Assembly (NCBI GenBank): GCA_947625155.1
Contig: CANQNG010000006.1
Location: 1 to 64,000, forward strand
DNA length: 64,000 nt
From: an uncultured Clostridia bacterium
Lineage (GTDB): Bacteria > Bacillota > Clostridia > Oscillospirales > Ruminococcaceae
Direction of reading: 5' to 3'
Below the pieces are notes generated by a model, which saw only the letters and a list, made by a program, of their open reading frames with translations, made no database searches and was not told the origin of the DNA. Position 1 is the stretch's first letter, and each line of letters begins with the position of its first letter. A program made the position numbers and the translations under genes. This document shows, piece by piece, positions 20,139 through 27,832 of the stretch.

Positions 20139-21797
20139 TTACTTTGCATAATCCACAGTCCGGCTTTCTCGAATGAGGTTGACCTTGATCTGTCCGGGGT
20201 AGTCCATTTCGTTCTCGATCTGCTGTGCGATCTGACGGGCTACCAGCACCATTTTCTCATCGTTGATGACTTCCGGCTGCACCATGACACGGATCTCACG
20301 TCCTGCCTGTACGGCGTAGCACTTCTCCACGCCCTTGTAGGACTTGCAGATCTCCTCGAGCTTTTCGAGGCGCTTGATGTAGCTCTCATAGTTCTCGCTC
20401 CGGGCGGCAGGTCTTGCAGCGGAAATGGCATCCGCTGCCTGCACGATGCAGGCGATCGCCGTCCTCGGCTCAACGTCATTGTGGTGTGCTTCGATGGCAT
20501 GGATGACCTCCGGGTTCTCATGCGCCTTGCGGCACACGTCCACACCGATCTGTACATGCGAGCCTTCGACCTCGGAAGTCAGCGCCTTGCCGATGTCGTG
20601 CAGCAGTCCGGCACGCTTTGCCATATTGACATCTACGCCCAGTTCCGCAGCCAGCACGCCCGAAAGCTGTGCGACCTCGATAGAATGGGTCAGGACATTC
20701 TGCCGGTAGCTCGTTCTGAAACGCAGCCGTCCGAGCAGCTTGACCAGTTCGTGGTTGATGCCGTGGACATTGGTCTCCAGAACGGCACGTTCGCCCTCCT
20801 GCTTGATCTTATGTTCGACCTCACGCTTTGCCTTTTCGACCATTTCCTCGATGCGGGACGGGTGGATGCGCCCGTCAGCGATGAGGCGTTCGAGTGCGAT
20901 GCGGGCGATCTCCCGGCGCACCTGATCGAAGCAGGACAGCGTGATGGCTTCCGGCGTGTCGTCGATGATGAGGTCAACACCGGTGAGCGTTTCGAGGGTG
21001 CGGATGTTGCGCCCTTCCCGTCCGATGATCCTGCCCTTCATCTCGTCGCTGGGCAGTGCCACCACGGAAACGGCAGCTTCGGAGACCTGATCGGCAGCGC
21101 ACTTGGCAACGGCGAGGGAGATATAGCTGCGTGCCTTCTCCTCGCAGTCGTCCTTGATCTGCTGCTCGTAGGCAGAGACCTTGACTGCCTTTTCATGGAT
21201 CAGTTCGTCCTCCAAGCTCTGGATGATGTATTCCTTTGCCTGTTCCCGGGTCAGACCGGAGATGCGTTCCAGCTCCTCCATCTGTTTCCCCTTGATCTGT
21301 TCTGCCTCTTCCTTGAGGGTATCGGCTGCTTTCAGTTTTTCCTGCAGCGCTTCTTCCTTTTGTTCGAGGCTGTCGATCTTTTTGTCAAGGGTCTCCTCTT
21401 TCTGGTGGATGCGCCGCTCCTGTTTCGAGATCTCACTGCGGCGGTCACGGATCTCCTTTTCAGCATCCTGCCGGAGCTTATAGATCTCATCCTTTGCTTC
21501 GACGAGTGCTTCTTTCTTGCGGGCTTCTGCTTCTTTTTCTGCATTTTGTATCAGCATCTCTGCCTTTGCGATACGGGCAGAAGCTTCTGCGATCTGGCTC
21601 TCGGCTTCTTCCGCCTTAGCCTTTGCCTTTTGTTCGGCTTCCCGCAAAGCTGCTTCGTTTTCCTGCCGGTTGTGGGCTGCGCCTTTCTCAAAGCCCCTGC
21701 TTTCTGCCAATCTGCAGAGCATGACCGCTGCCACGACAGCGACGACGAGCGCCACGGCAAGGAGCACGATCACAACGATCGCGAGCATGTTGTCCAT
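20139..21797 (-). CDS. rny: ribonuclease Y
   Basis: 552 aa, membrane-anchored endoribonuclease that starts mRNA decay. N-terminal TM ([25 protein letters not shown]), long charged coiled coil to about residue 200, KH domain ([39 protein letters not shown]), and HD domain with HDIGKA and HHNDVEP. The order and length are those of the family. The second ATG (21797) is preferred, since AGGAGG lies 8 nt upstream and is too close to the first. It is preceded by an unusually long leader (about 370 nt). Confidence 0.96.
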   Translation of the reverse strand: MDNMLAIVVIVLLAVALVVAVVAAVMLCRLAESRGFEKGAAHNRQENEAALREAEQKAKAKAEEAESQIAEASARIAKAEMLIQNAEKEAEARKKEALVEAKDEIYKLRQDAEKEIRDRRSEISKQERRIHQKEETLDKKIDSLEQKEEALQEKLKAADTLKEEAEQIKGKQMEELERISGLTREQAKEYIIQSLEDELIHEKAVKVSAYEQQIKDDCEEKARSYISLAVAKCAADQVSEAAVSVVALPSDEMKGRIIGREGRNIRTLETLTGVDLIIDDTPEAITLSCFDQVRREIARIALERLIADGRIHPSRIEEMVEKAKREVEHKIKQEGERAVLETNVHGINHELVKLLGRLRFRTSYRQNVLTHSIEVAQLSGVLAAELGVDVNMAKRAGLLHDIGKALTSEVEGSHVQIGVDVCRKAHENPEVIHAIEAHHNDVEPRTAIACIVQAADAISAARPAARSENYESYIKRLEKLEEICKSYKGVEKCYAVQAGREIRVMVQPEVINDEKMVLVARQIAQQIENEMDYPGQIKVNLIRESRTVDYAK

Positions 21798-21805
21798 GTG
21801 CATTA

Positions 21806-22167
21806 CCTCCTTCTGTGTTTGTAAAGCTGTGTGCAGACAGTGCTGGACACAGCCCTGATCGCATGGAACTTCACGCAGGCGGTAAATGCCGCTTCTTTAT
21901 TCATTTTCGGCAGGGCATCAGCGCTGCCTTTTCAAACTTCGGGCAGGGAAAAGCCTGCCATATCGTAACCGCATGACTGCGGGATCCAAAGGAAGTGAAT
22001 GATATAAAGTACCGGAGCGTTCCGCCCCGAAGCTGCAATTACGGCTGCGTATCTGGTATGCGGGGCATACCATTGCAGATCCTCGCCGCTGCGGCAGCAG
22101 GAGCGAGGCATTTACCCAAGGCGACACTGCGCAAAGACCGTGCGGTGCTGCCTCAAATATCATACAA
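21806..22167 (-). other. long, hairpin-rich 5' leader of rny
   Basis: From the promoter at 22175-22203 to the rny RBS there are about 360 nt without a credible gene. The minus-strand RNA can form several stems: CCTCGC...GCGAGG enclosing GCTGC/GCAGC, GGTATG/CATACC, GCAGG/CCTGC and GCGG/CCGC. I cannot match it to a known RNA family. It could be a regulatory leader, possibly for RNase Y autocontrol, or hide a separate ncRNA. Confidence 0.45.
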
Positions 22168-22174
22168 CATTATT

Positions 22175-22203
22175 ATTGTAAACTTTTTTGCAGCATTTGT
22201 CAA
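22175..22203 (-). promoter_or_regulatory. promoter of rny
   Basis: Minus strand TTGACA (22198-22203), 17-bp spacer, TACAAT (22175-22180). Confidence 0.8.
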
Positions 22204-22391
22204 GGGGGTAGGCAAAAAAACTTTCACAACATCCATTTTCTGGGCGGTCTGCACAGCCCTTGTTCGTTCAGGACGGACATCTGCACGTTACAGGAGCACA
22301 AAATCAACGTTATCCTCCACATGAATTGCAGACAAAATGCCCGGATTTTCGTATAAAGATACAAAAATTCCGGAAAACTGTCCCCGGCAGC

Positions 22392-22420
22392 TTGCAAAAA
22401 AAGGGGCATCGCTGTATAAT
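22392..22420 (+). promoter_or_regulatory. promoter of the aminotransferase gene
   Basis: TTGCAA (22392-22397), 17-bp spacer, TATAAT (22415-22420). The region 22204-22391, between this and the divergent rny promoter, shows no gene. Confidence 0.8.
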
Positions 22421-22475
22421 ATAGTACGGAACATACAGCGGCATCGCCGCTTTCAGAAAAAGGAGTCGATGAAAA

Positions 22476-23747
22476 ATGGAACTTACCTCTTACAGCGAAG
22501 CAGAGCTGAAAGCCTTTTACGCAGCCTGCCGGAAAGACTATGCCCGCTATCAGGCAGAGGGACTGAAGCTGGATATGTCCCGGGGCAAGCCCTCGCCGGC
22601 ACAGCTCGACCTGAGCGCCGGGCTGCTCACCTGCATCACGAACGAGGACTTGCAGGGCGAGGCTGGCGACTACCGGAACTATGGCATTCTGGACGGCATC
22701 CCGGAGGCGAAACGTATGTTCGCTCCCATGCTCGGGGTCGAGCCGGATGAGCTGTTCCTGCTCGGGAACGCCTCGTTACAGGCAATGTACATGACGATCA
22801 GCTATGCCTATTCCCACGGACTGCTTGGGCATACCCCGTGGGGACGGCTGGAAAAGGTGAGATTCCTCTGCCCTGTGCCGGGCTATGACAGGCATTTCAA
22901 GATCACGGAATTTTTCGGGGCAGAGATGATAAACATCCCCATGCACGAGGACGGTCCGGATATGGACATGGTAGAACGCCTTGTCTCCACCGACCCGGCT
23001 GTCAAGGGTATCTGGTGCGTGCCGCAGTACTCCAACCCGACTGGCATCGTCTACAGTGACGAAGTCGTCCGCCGCTTTGCTTCGCTAAAGCCTGCTGCAA
23101 AAGATTTCCGCATTTTCTGGGACAATGCCTACTGCATTCATCATCTCTGCGATACACCGCACTGCATCCCGCCCATTTTAGAAGAGTGCAAGAAGTACGG
23201 CAACGAGGATATGGTCATTGAGTTCGCTTCCACGGCGAAAGTGACATTTGCCGGGGCAGGGGTGTGCATGATGGCAGCTTCCAAGGCGACACTTGCTGAC
23301 CTGACAAAGGGGCTGTCCTGCTTCACGATCTGCTTCGACAAGACGAACCAGATGCGGCATGTGAGATTCTTCGACGGCAAGTTTGAGAACATCCTTGCCC
23401 ACATGGAAAAGCACCGTGCCATTCTTGAACCGAAATTCCGGACAGTCCTCACTGCCCTCAACACCGAACTAAAGCCCCTCGGTATCGGTTCATGGACAGA
23501 GCCGAAGGGCGGCTACTTTGTCTCGTTCAATGCGCCGGAAGGCTGTGCCAAGCGCATCGTGCAGCTTTGCAAAAATGCCGGTGTCGTGCTGACGGGTGCG
23601 GGGGCGGCGTTCCCCTACGGGGCAGACCCGGCGGACAGAAATATCCGCATCGCACCGAGTTATCCGGAGATCCCGGAGCTGGAAAAGGCAATGGCACTGT
23701 TCGTCCTCTGTGCAAAAATGGCAGCCGCCGAAAAGCGGATGGACTGA
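22476..23747 (+). CDS. PLP-dependent aspartate aminotransferase, subfamily Ic-like
   Basis: 423 aa. The N-terminus ELKAFYAACRKDYARYQAEGLKLDMSRGKPSPAQLDLS is characteristic of the subclass typified by Mycobacterium Rv3722c (Asp_aminotransf family), not of classical AspC. NPTG-type substrate motif in QYSNPTGIVY, PLP-binding Asp/Tyr in WDNAYCIHHL, and Schiff-base Lys in EFASTAKVTFAGAGV. Expected to exchange aspartate/oxaloacetate with glutamate/2-oxoglutarate, joining nitrogen supply to the aspartate family (hom at 718). RBS AAAAGGAG; monocistronic with its own promoter and terminator. Confidence 0.9.
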   Translation: MELTSYSEAELKAFYAACRKDYARYQAEGLKLDMSRGKPSPAQLDLSAGLLTCITNEDLQGEAGDYRNYGILDGIPEAKRMFAPMLGVEPDELFLLGNASLQAMYMTISYAYSHGLLGHTPWGRLEKVRFLCPVPGYDRHFKITEFFGAEMINIPMHEDGPDMDMVERLVSTDPAVKGIWCVPQYSNPTGIVYSDEVVRRFASLKPAAKDFRIFWDNAYCIHHLCDTPHCIPPILEECKKYGNEDMVIEFASTAKVTFAGAGVCMMAASKATLADLTKGLSCFTICFDKTNQMRHVRFFDGKFENILAHMEKHRAILEPKFRTVLTALNTELKPLGIGSWTEPKGGYFVSFNAPEGCAKRIVQLCKNAGVVLTGAGAAFPYGADPADRNIRIAPSYPEIPELEKAMALFVLCAKMAAAEKRMD

Positions 23748-23765
23748 ACCCTGAAATAACAGACA

Positions 23766-23795
23766 CCCCTGCCTATGTTGCAGGGGCGTTTTTTT
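23766..23795 (+). terminator. terminator of the aminotransferase gene
   Basis: CCCCTGC/GCAGGGG stem with 7-nt loop, then CG and a run of seven to eight T. Confidence 0.92.
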
Positions 23796-23808
23796 CAGCC
23801 CGTAACGG

Positions 23809-23904
23809 AAAAAACAGACGACCCCACCTTAACAGTGGGGCCGTCTGCCATGATATAGGGATTATATAGGGGATGTCATTAACGTTTGGGGTCCCGTTAA
23901 TGAC
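23809..23904 (-). ncRNA. candidate Pho-controlled small RNA 2
   Basis: About 96 nt on the minus strand, intergenic and divergent from spoVAD. It begins with a perfect 10-bp hairpin GTCATTAACG/CGTTAATGAC (23875-23904) whose loop contains GGACCCCAAA. The ATCCCC and AATCCCTATATCATG blocks (23849-23874) follow, then the terminator stem CAGACG-CCCCAC/GTGGGG-CGTCTG (23815-23847) and six T (23809-23814). Hairpin core, CCCC loop and 15-nt block match small RNA 1, while stem-terminal bases and the terminator differ, as expected for paralogous RNAs. Expression is unproven. Confidence 0.62.
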
Positions 23905-23910
23905 AAGTTT

Positions 23911-23954
23911 ATTATAACCGCCCAATGTGAAAACTATATGAAAACCAGTTGAAA
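23911..23954 (-). promoter_or_regulatory. Pho-box-like promoter of small RNA 2
   Basis: On the minus strand three repeats, TTTCAAC (23948-23954), TTTCATA (23937-23943) and TTTCACA (23926-23932), exactly 11 bp apart. Nine bases later comes TATAAT (23911-23916). Geometry is identical to the array before small RNA 1. Confidence 0.7.
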
Positions 23955-23971
23955 GATTCGGGAGAATGGCT

Positions 23972-24000
23972 GTATAGACCTGCCCTTTCCGGGCATACTG
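23972..24000 (+). promoter_or_regulatory. possible sigma-G promoter of spoVAD
   Basis: GTATA (23972-23976), 17 bp, CATACTG (23994-24000). This resembles the forespore sigma-G consensus (GHATR, about 18 bp, CATNHTA) and lies directly before a spoVA gene, where such a promoter is expected. One -10 base deviates. Confidence 0.5.
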
Positions 24001-24019
24001 CTATCATGGAGGTGACAGT

Positions 24020-25024
24020 ATGCCGAAACAAATTGGTTCCAGCATCCGCATGGAACACCCACCGAAGGTGACGAGCTATGCTGCCATTGTTGGCAGCAAG
24101 GAGGGAGAAGGACCGCTCGGGCGCTGCTTCGACCGGGTAGAGCAAGACCCCTATTTCGGGGAAAAGAACTGGGAAAAGGCAGAGAGCCGTTTGCAGTCCG
24201 ACACGCTGGCACTGGCGCTGCGCAAGGGTATCTTACACAATGCCGACTTAGACTGCATCGTAGCGGGCGACCTCATCGACCAGTGTACGGGTTCGTCCTT
24301 TGCGGTGCGGGAGACAGGCGTGCCATATCTGGGGGTCTACGGGGCTTGCTCGACAATGGCAGAAGCGCTCCTGACGGCTGGCATCCTCACGGACAGTGGC
24401 TGCTGCCGGCGGGCTGCGGCGGTGACTTCTTCCCACTTCTCAACGGCGGAACGGCAATTTCGCTTTCCCCTCTCCTACGGCGGGCAGCGAACGCCCACTG
24501 CACAGTGGACTTGTACCGCCTCTGGTGCCGCTGTGGTGTCCGCCACGGGAGAGGGTGCTGCGCTATCAGGCGGCTGTATCGGGCGGGTCTGCGACCTTGG
24601 CGTGACGGATGCCAACAACATGGGAGCTGCCATGGCACCGGCGGCGGCAGATACCATCCAGCGCTACCTGACGGACACGTGTACAAAGCCGGAGGATTAT
24701 GATGCCATCGTCACGGGAGACTTGGGCAATGTCGGTTCGCCTTTGCTGATAGACTTATTGCTGAAACAGGGCATCGACATTTCCAAAGTCCACAAGGACT
24801 GTGGGATGCTGATGTTTGACGACAAGGCGCAGGACACCCATGCAGGGGGGTCGGGGTGCGGCTGTTCGGCAAGCATCCTGTGCGCCTATTTCCTGCCGAA
24901 ACTGCACAGCGGCTCACTGCGGCGCATCCTCTTTGCGGCGACGGGGGCGCTGCTTTCGGCAATGTCGCCGCAGCAGGGGGAGAGCATTCCGACGATCTCG
25001 CATCTTGTGGAGCTTACCGCATAA
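24020..25024 (+). CDS. spoVAD: stage V sporulation protein AD
   Basis: 334 aa, thiolase-like fold. Part of the SpoVA channel that moves dipicolinic acid into the forespore and out at germination; SpoVAD binds DPA. Recognisable blocks are CIVAGDLIDQCTGSSFAVR, YGACSTMAEAL, TSSHFSTAERQFRFPLSYGGQRTPTAQWT and GAGCSA-type C-terminus GGSGCGCSASIL. RBS GGAGGTGA before ATG 24020. It is followed 11 bp later by spoVAE. The usual spoVAC partner is not adjacent. Shows that the host lineage is, or recently was, spore-forming. Confidence 0.95.
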   Translation: MPKQIGSSIRMEHPPKVTSYAAIVGSKEGEGPLGRCFDRVEQDPYFGEKNWEKAESRLQSDTLALALRKGILHNADLDCIVAGDLIDQCTGSSFAVRETGVPYLGVYGACSTMAEALLTAGILTDSGCCRRAAAVTSSHFSTAERQFRFPLSYGGQRTPTAQWTCTASGAAVVSATGEGAALSGGCIGRVCDLGVTDANNMGAAMAPAAADTIQRYLTDTCTKPEDYDAIVTGDLGNVGSPLLIDLLLKQGIDISKVHKDCGMLMFDDKAQDTHAGGSGCGCSASILCAYFLPKLHSGSLRRILFAATGALLSAMSPQQGESIPTISHLVELTA

Positions 25025-25035
25025 GGAGGGGTAGT

Positions 25036-25398
25036 ATGTTCTGGGATATTGTCAAGGCATTTCTGGTCGGCGGTGCGATATGCGCTGTCGGGCAGGTGCT
25101 GATAGACTACACAAAGCTCACGCCCGCAAGGATACTGACCGCTTTTGTCGTAAGCGGTGTGCTGCTGTCGGGGCTGGGGCTGTATCAGCCGCTGGTGGAC
25201 TTTGCAGGGGCAGGAGCGACCGTGCCGCTGACAGGCTTCGGGCATTTGCTGGCGGACGGTGTCCGGAAAGCCATAGCCGAGGACGGCACGATCGGCATCC
25301 TGACCGGGGGCATGACGGCAGCTTCGGCAGGTATCACGGCTGCGCTCGGGGCAGGATTGGTCTCGGCGGCTGTGTTCAAAAAGCGCACTAAAGCGTAG
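25036..25398 (+). CDS. spoVAE: stage V sporulation protein AE (SpoVAE/SpoVAEb)
   Basis: 120 aa membrane subunit of the SpoVA DPA channel, with about four hydrophobic helices: FLVGGAICAVGQVLIDYTKLTPARILTAFVVSG, then GLGLYQPLVDFAGAGATVPLTGFG, and GILTGGMTAASAGITAALGAGLV. Start ATG 25036 has AAGGAGGG just upstream; the track's longer start at 24856 lies inside spoVAD. The stop codon coincides with the first bases of an intergenic repeat copy. Confidence 0.93.
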   Translation: MFWDIVKAFLVGGAICAVGQVLIDYTKLTPARILTAFVVSGVLLSGLGLYQPLVDFAGAGATVPLTGFGHLLADGVRKAIAEDGTIGILTGGMTAASAGITAALGAGLVSAAVFKKRTKA

Positions 25399-25490
25399 CG
25401 GCAGGCGGCAGGCAGGCGGCAGGCTGCCGCCTCCGTCCCGCCTCCCAATGCCGGGCTATGCCCGGCAAAGGTCGGCTTGCTCGACTGTTA
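25398..25490 (+). repeat. interspersed intergenic repeat, copy A
   Basis: GGCAGG-rich left part followed by the family core CCTCCCAATGC, inner hairpin CCGGGC-TAT-GCCCGG, and GCAAAGGTCGGCTTGCTCGA. The core is nearly identical to copy G (53856-53982). It directly abuts the spoVAE stop. Confidence 0.8.
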
Positions 25491-25527
25491 GTGCAGTATA
25501 TAAGAGCAACTCAAAAAAATGGCGTAT

Positions 25528-25590
25528 CGGCAGCGGCAGGCGTCAGGCTGCTGCTGGGAGGCACAACGGGTGCAGTGTCACGCTGCTTGG
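25528..25590 (-). repeat. interspersed intergenic repeat, copy B (partial)
   Basis: Reverse orientation. Holds the side module GGGAGGCACAACGGGTGCAG followed by TGTCACGCTGC, matching 29121-29160 in reverse, but lacks the AATGC...GCAAAGG core. Confidence 0.7.
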
Positions 25591-25606
25591 GCGACAGATC
25601 GGGCGT

Positions 25607-25846
25607 TCAGACTCTGCGCCGCTGCCCTGACCAGAGGAGATCCAGCGCCAACGCATCTGCCTGTTCCAGACTGTCGGTGATGTCTGCCAGCCGTTCAATA
25701 GTTTGCCCGCTGTGCCGGGCAATTTCCACGCTGTAGCGCATCGTGCCGTTTTTCATCCGTCCGGTGACACGGTACAGGCAGCCTACATAGCCATGTACTT
25801 CCATGAATACCGTTTCCCGTTCTGTTTTGGTGTTCCGCATTTGCAT
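25607..25846 (-). CDS. small hypothetical protein
   Basis: 79 aa, unrecognised. The sequence YRVTGRMKNGTMRYSVEIARHSGQTIERLADITDSLEQADALALDLL suggests a small alpha/beta domain, somewhat like short DUF6514-type proteins of Clostridia (weak resemblance). AAAGGAG lies 10 nt before the ATG. It is flanked by repeat copies on both sides. Upstream is ACTTAT...ATAAGT (25863-25880), a possible operator or promoter element. Its real status rests on RBS and composition. Confidence 0.55.
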   Translation of the reverse strand: MQMRNTKTERETVFMEVHGYVGCLYRVTGRMKNGTMRYSVEIARHSGQTIERLADITDSLEQADALALDLLWSGQRRRV

Positions 25847-25909
25847 TTCTGCACGCTCCTTTACTTATGATAAGATAAGTATACCACAGAATACATGCGA
25901 AATTTGTCG

Positions 25910-25948
25910 AAGCAGCGGCAGGCGGCAGGCTGCCGCTTGTTTTTTTGC
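25910..25948 (+). repeat. interspersed repeat fragment, copy C
   Basis: GCGGCAGGCGGCAGGCTGCCGC followed by TTGTTTTTTT. It matches the GC-rich arm of copies A and G and has the form of a terminator on the plus strand. Confidence 0.6.
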
Positions 25949-25993
25949 ATCCTGTACGATTTTTATGGAAAATGATAAAATTGAAAAAAACCC

Positions 25994-26022
25994 TTGCAAA
26001 ATTTCGGGAAGTATAGTATAAT
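25994..26022 (+). promoter_or_regulatory. promoter of oadG-oadB
   Basis: TTGCAA (25994-25999), 17-bp spacer, TATAAT (26017-26022), about 40 bp before the oadG start. Confidence 0.82.
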
Positions 26023-26062
26023 GGATATGTATGCTGAAAATTCAATTTAGGAGCGTGAAATT

Positions 26063-26524
26063 ATGCAGCTAATGCTATCCACAAACTGTCTGCCTCTGCT
26101 GGCGGGCGGGTCTATCCCCGGAGATACGCACATGGACGGGGCACAGGTCGCCGGTGTGCTGACGGCTGGTCTGGGCGTTGTGTTCGCAGCGCTGGTCCTG
26201 CTGGTCGTCCTGATCTTCCTCTTTGGGAAATTGTTTGAACTGATCAACGGCAGAAAAAAACAAAAAGAGACTGCGAAAGTCACCGAAAAAGCTCCCAAGG
26301 CTGCTCCGGTGCAAAAAAAACCTGCGCCTGCCCCGGCTGCCATGGCAGTCCCGGCAGAGGATGCGGACGAGGTGATCGCTGTGATCTCCGCTGTGGTCGC
26401 CATGATGAGTACACAGGACGGCACGACTTATCAGGTACGCTCCGTCAAGCCCGCTGCACAGTCCCTCGGCGGCAGAGCTGTCTGGGCAATGGACGGCAGA
26501 CGGCAGAACGTTGCACCATTTTAA
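26063..26524 (+). CDS. OadG-family sodium-pump decarboxylase gamma subunit
   Basis: 153 aa. One membrane helix at about 30-56 (GVLTAGLGVVFAALVLLVVLIFLFGKLFEL), an Ala/Pro/Lys-rich linker, and a C-terminal segment VIAVISAVVAMMSTQDGTTYQVRSVKP typical of OadG-like proteins. It assembles and tethers the biotin-dependent, Na+-translocating oxaloacetate (or methylmalonyl-CoA) decarboxylase at the membrane. AGGAGCG precedes ATG 26063. It is followed 33 bp later by the beta subunit. The alpha/carboxyltransferase and biotin carrier are not in the window. Confidence 0.85.
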   Translation: MQLMLSTNCLPLLAGGSIPGDTHMDGAQVAGVLTAGLGVVFAALVLLVVLIFLFGKLFELINGRKKQKETAKVTEKAPKAAPVQKKPAPAPAAMAVPAEDADEVIAVISAVVAMMSTQDGTTYQVRSVKPAAQSLGGRAVWAMDGRRQNVAPF

Positions 26525-26557
26525 CGTGTCCAGACCACAGTAAAGGAGTTTTCTATC

Positions 26558-27772
26558 ATGCTTGACATTCTAATGGGTATTCTTGCAGGACTTTGGGAAA
26601 GCAGCGGTCTTGCCGGGCTGATCGAGCAGCCCCAGAAACTGATCCTGATCGGTGTTTCCTTTCTCCTGATGTATCTGGCGATCGTCCAGAAATGGGAGCC
26701 GCTGTTGCTCCTGCCGATCGCTTTTGGTATGTTTTTGTCAAATCTCCCCGCCGTGCTGGAAGAGGACTACATGTTCCACGCAGCGTTCTGGACGCAGGAA
26801 CAGACGGCCGACTGGTTCTGGTCGGTGCTGCATGACGGTGGCTTGCTCGACAAGCTGTACTTAGGCGTAAAGCTGCAAATTTATCCCTGTCTCATCTTCC
26901 TTGGCATCGGCACGATGACCGACTTTGGTCCGCTGATCGCCAACCCCAAGAGTTTCCTGCTCGGGGCGGCTGCACAGGGCGGTATCTTCTTCACGTTCGT
27001 GGCTGCGGCTGCACTGGGCATGACTGCCGCAGAGTGCGGTGCGATCGCGATCATCGGCGGTGCGGACGGTCCTACTTCCATTTACGTCTCGAGCAAGCTG
27101 CTCGACGGTGCGAACACCAACCTCACCACAGGTACGATCGCGCTGGCTGCCTATGCGTACATGGCACTTGTTCCGGTCATCCAGCCGCCTATCATGCGGA
27201 TGCTCACCACCAAAAAGGAACGTGCCATCAAGATGCCGCAGCTCCGGCAGGTCTCTAAGACCGAAAAGATCATCTTCCCGATCGTTGTCACCCTCATCGT
27301 CACTTTGCTCGTGCCTTCCGCTGCTTCGCTGGTCGGTATGCTGATGTTCGGCAATATCCTGAAAGAAAGCGGCGTGTGCGAACGTCTGGTGGACACGGCA
27401 CAGAACGCCCTCATGAACATTGTTACCATCTTCCTCGGCATTTCTGTCGGTGCGACCACGACTTATGATAATGTATGGAACATCCAGTTCATTTTCGTAC
27501 TGTTCCTTGGCGCAGTTGCGTTCTCGCTGGGAACTGCCTGCGGTCTGATCATTGCCAAGATCATGAACTGGCTCAGCGGCGGCAAGGTCAATCCCCTGAT
27601 CGGTTCGGCTGGTGTTTCGGCTGTCCCGATGGCGGCAAGGATCTCCCAGAAAGTCGGCGCAGAGACCGACCCGACCAACTTCCTGCTCATGCATGCCATG
27701 GGTCCGAACGTTGCCGGTGTTATCGGTTCGGCGGTCGCAGCGGGTGTCCTGCTCAGCGTGGTAGCCTACTAA
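26558..27772 (+). CDS. sodium ion-translocating decarboxylase subunit beta
   Basis: 404 aa, about nine or ten helices. Family blocks include FLGIGTMTDFGPLIANPKSFLLGAAAQ, AIIGGADGPTSIYVSSKL, KVNPLIGSAGVSAVPMAAR and HAMGPNVAGVIGSAVAAGVLL. The Asp in GGADGPT corresponds to the Na+/carboxybiotin site of OadB. It decarboxylates carboxybiotin and exports Na+. Co-transcribed with oadG from 25994-26022 and ended by the hairpin at 27785. Which substrate (oxaloacetate, methylmalonyl-CoA, glutaconyl-CoA) cannot be told without alpha; PEPCK at 40048 makes oxaloacetate a sensible guess. Confidence 0.93.
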   Translation: MLDILMGILAGLWESSGLAGLIEQPQKLILIGVSFLLMYLAIVQKWEPLLLLPIAFGMFLSNLPAVLEEDYMFHAAFWTQEQTADWFWSVLHDGGLLDKLYLGVKLQIYPCLIFLGIGTMTDFGPLIANPKSFLLGAAAQGGIFFTFVAAAALGMTAAECGAIAIIGGADGPTSIYVSSKLLDGANTNLTTGTIALAAYAYMALVPVIQPPIMRMLTTKKERAIKMPQLRQVSKTEKIIFPIVVTLIVTLLVPSAASLVGMLMFGNILKESGVCERLVDTAQNALMNIVTIFLGISVGATTTYDNVWNIQFIFVLFLGAVAFSLGTACGLIIAKIMNWLSGGKVNPLIGSAGVSAVPMAARISQKVGAETDPTNFLLMHAMGPNVAGVIGSAVAAGVLLSVVAY

Positions 27773-27784
27773 AACCAAAAAAAC

Positions 27785-27820
27785 AAGGTGCTTTCCCGGG
27801 CGGGAAGCACCTTTTCTTTC
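27785..27820. terminator. bidirectional terminator between oadB and the X-dockerin protein
   Basis: Stem AAGGTGCTTTCCC/GGGAAGCACCTT around GGGC, with TTTTCTTTCT on the plus side and a T-run on the minus side (27774-27783 plus-strand A-run). Confidence 0.88.
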
Positions 27821-27832
27821 TGTATCACGGCA

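Noticed and set aside
20061-21824. 587-aa plus-strand ORF opposite rny
   Set aside because: Antisense of the RNase Y coiled coil; Leu/Phe/Asp-rich reverse translation without family signature.
25398-25950. Transposon or IS element in the repeat-rich area after spoVAE
   Set aside because: No transposase ORF, no target-site duplication that I can see; repeats are short palindromic modules found at several other sites.
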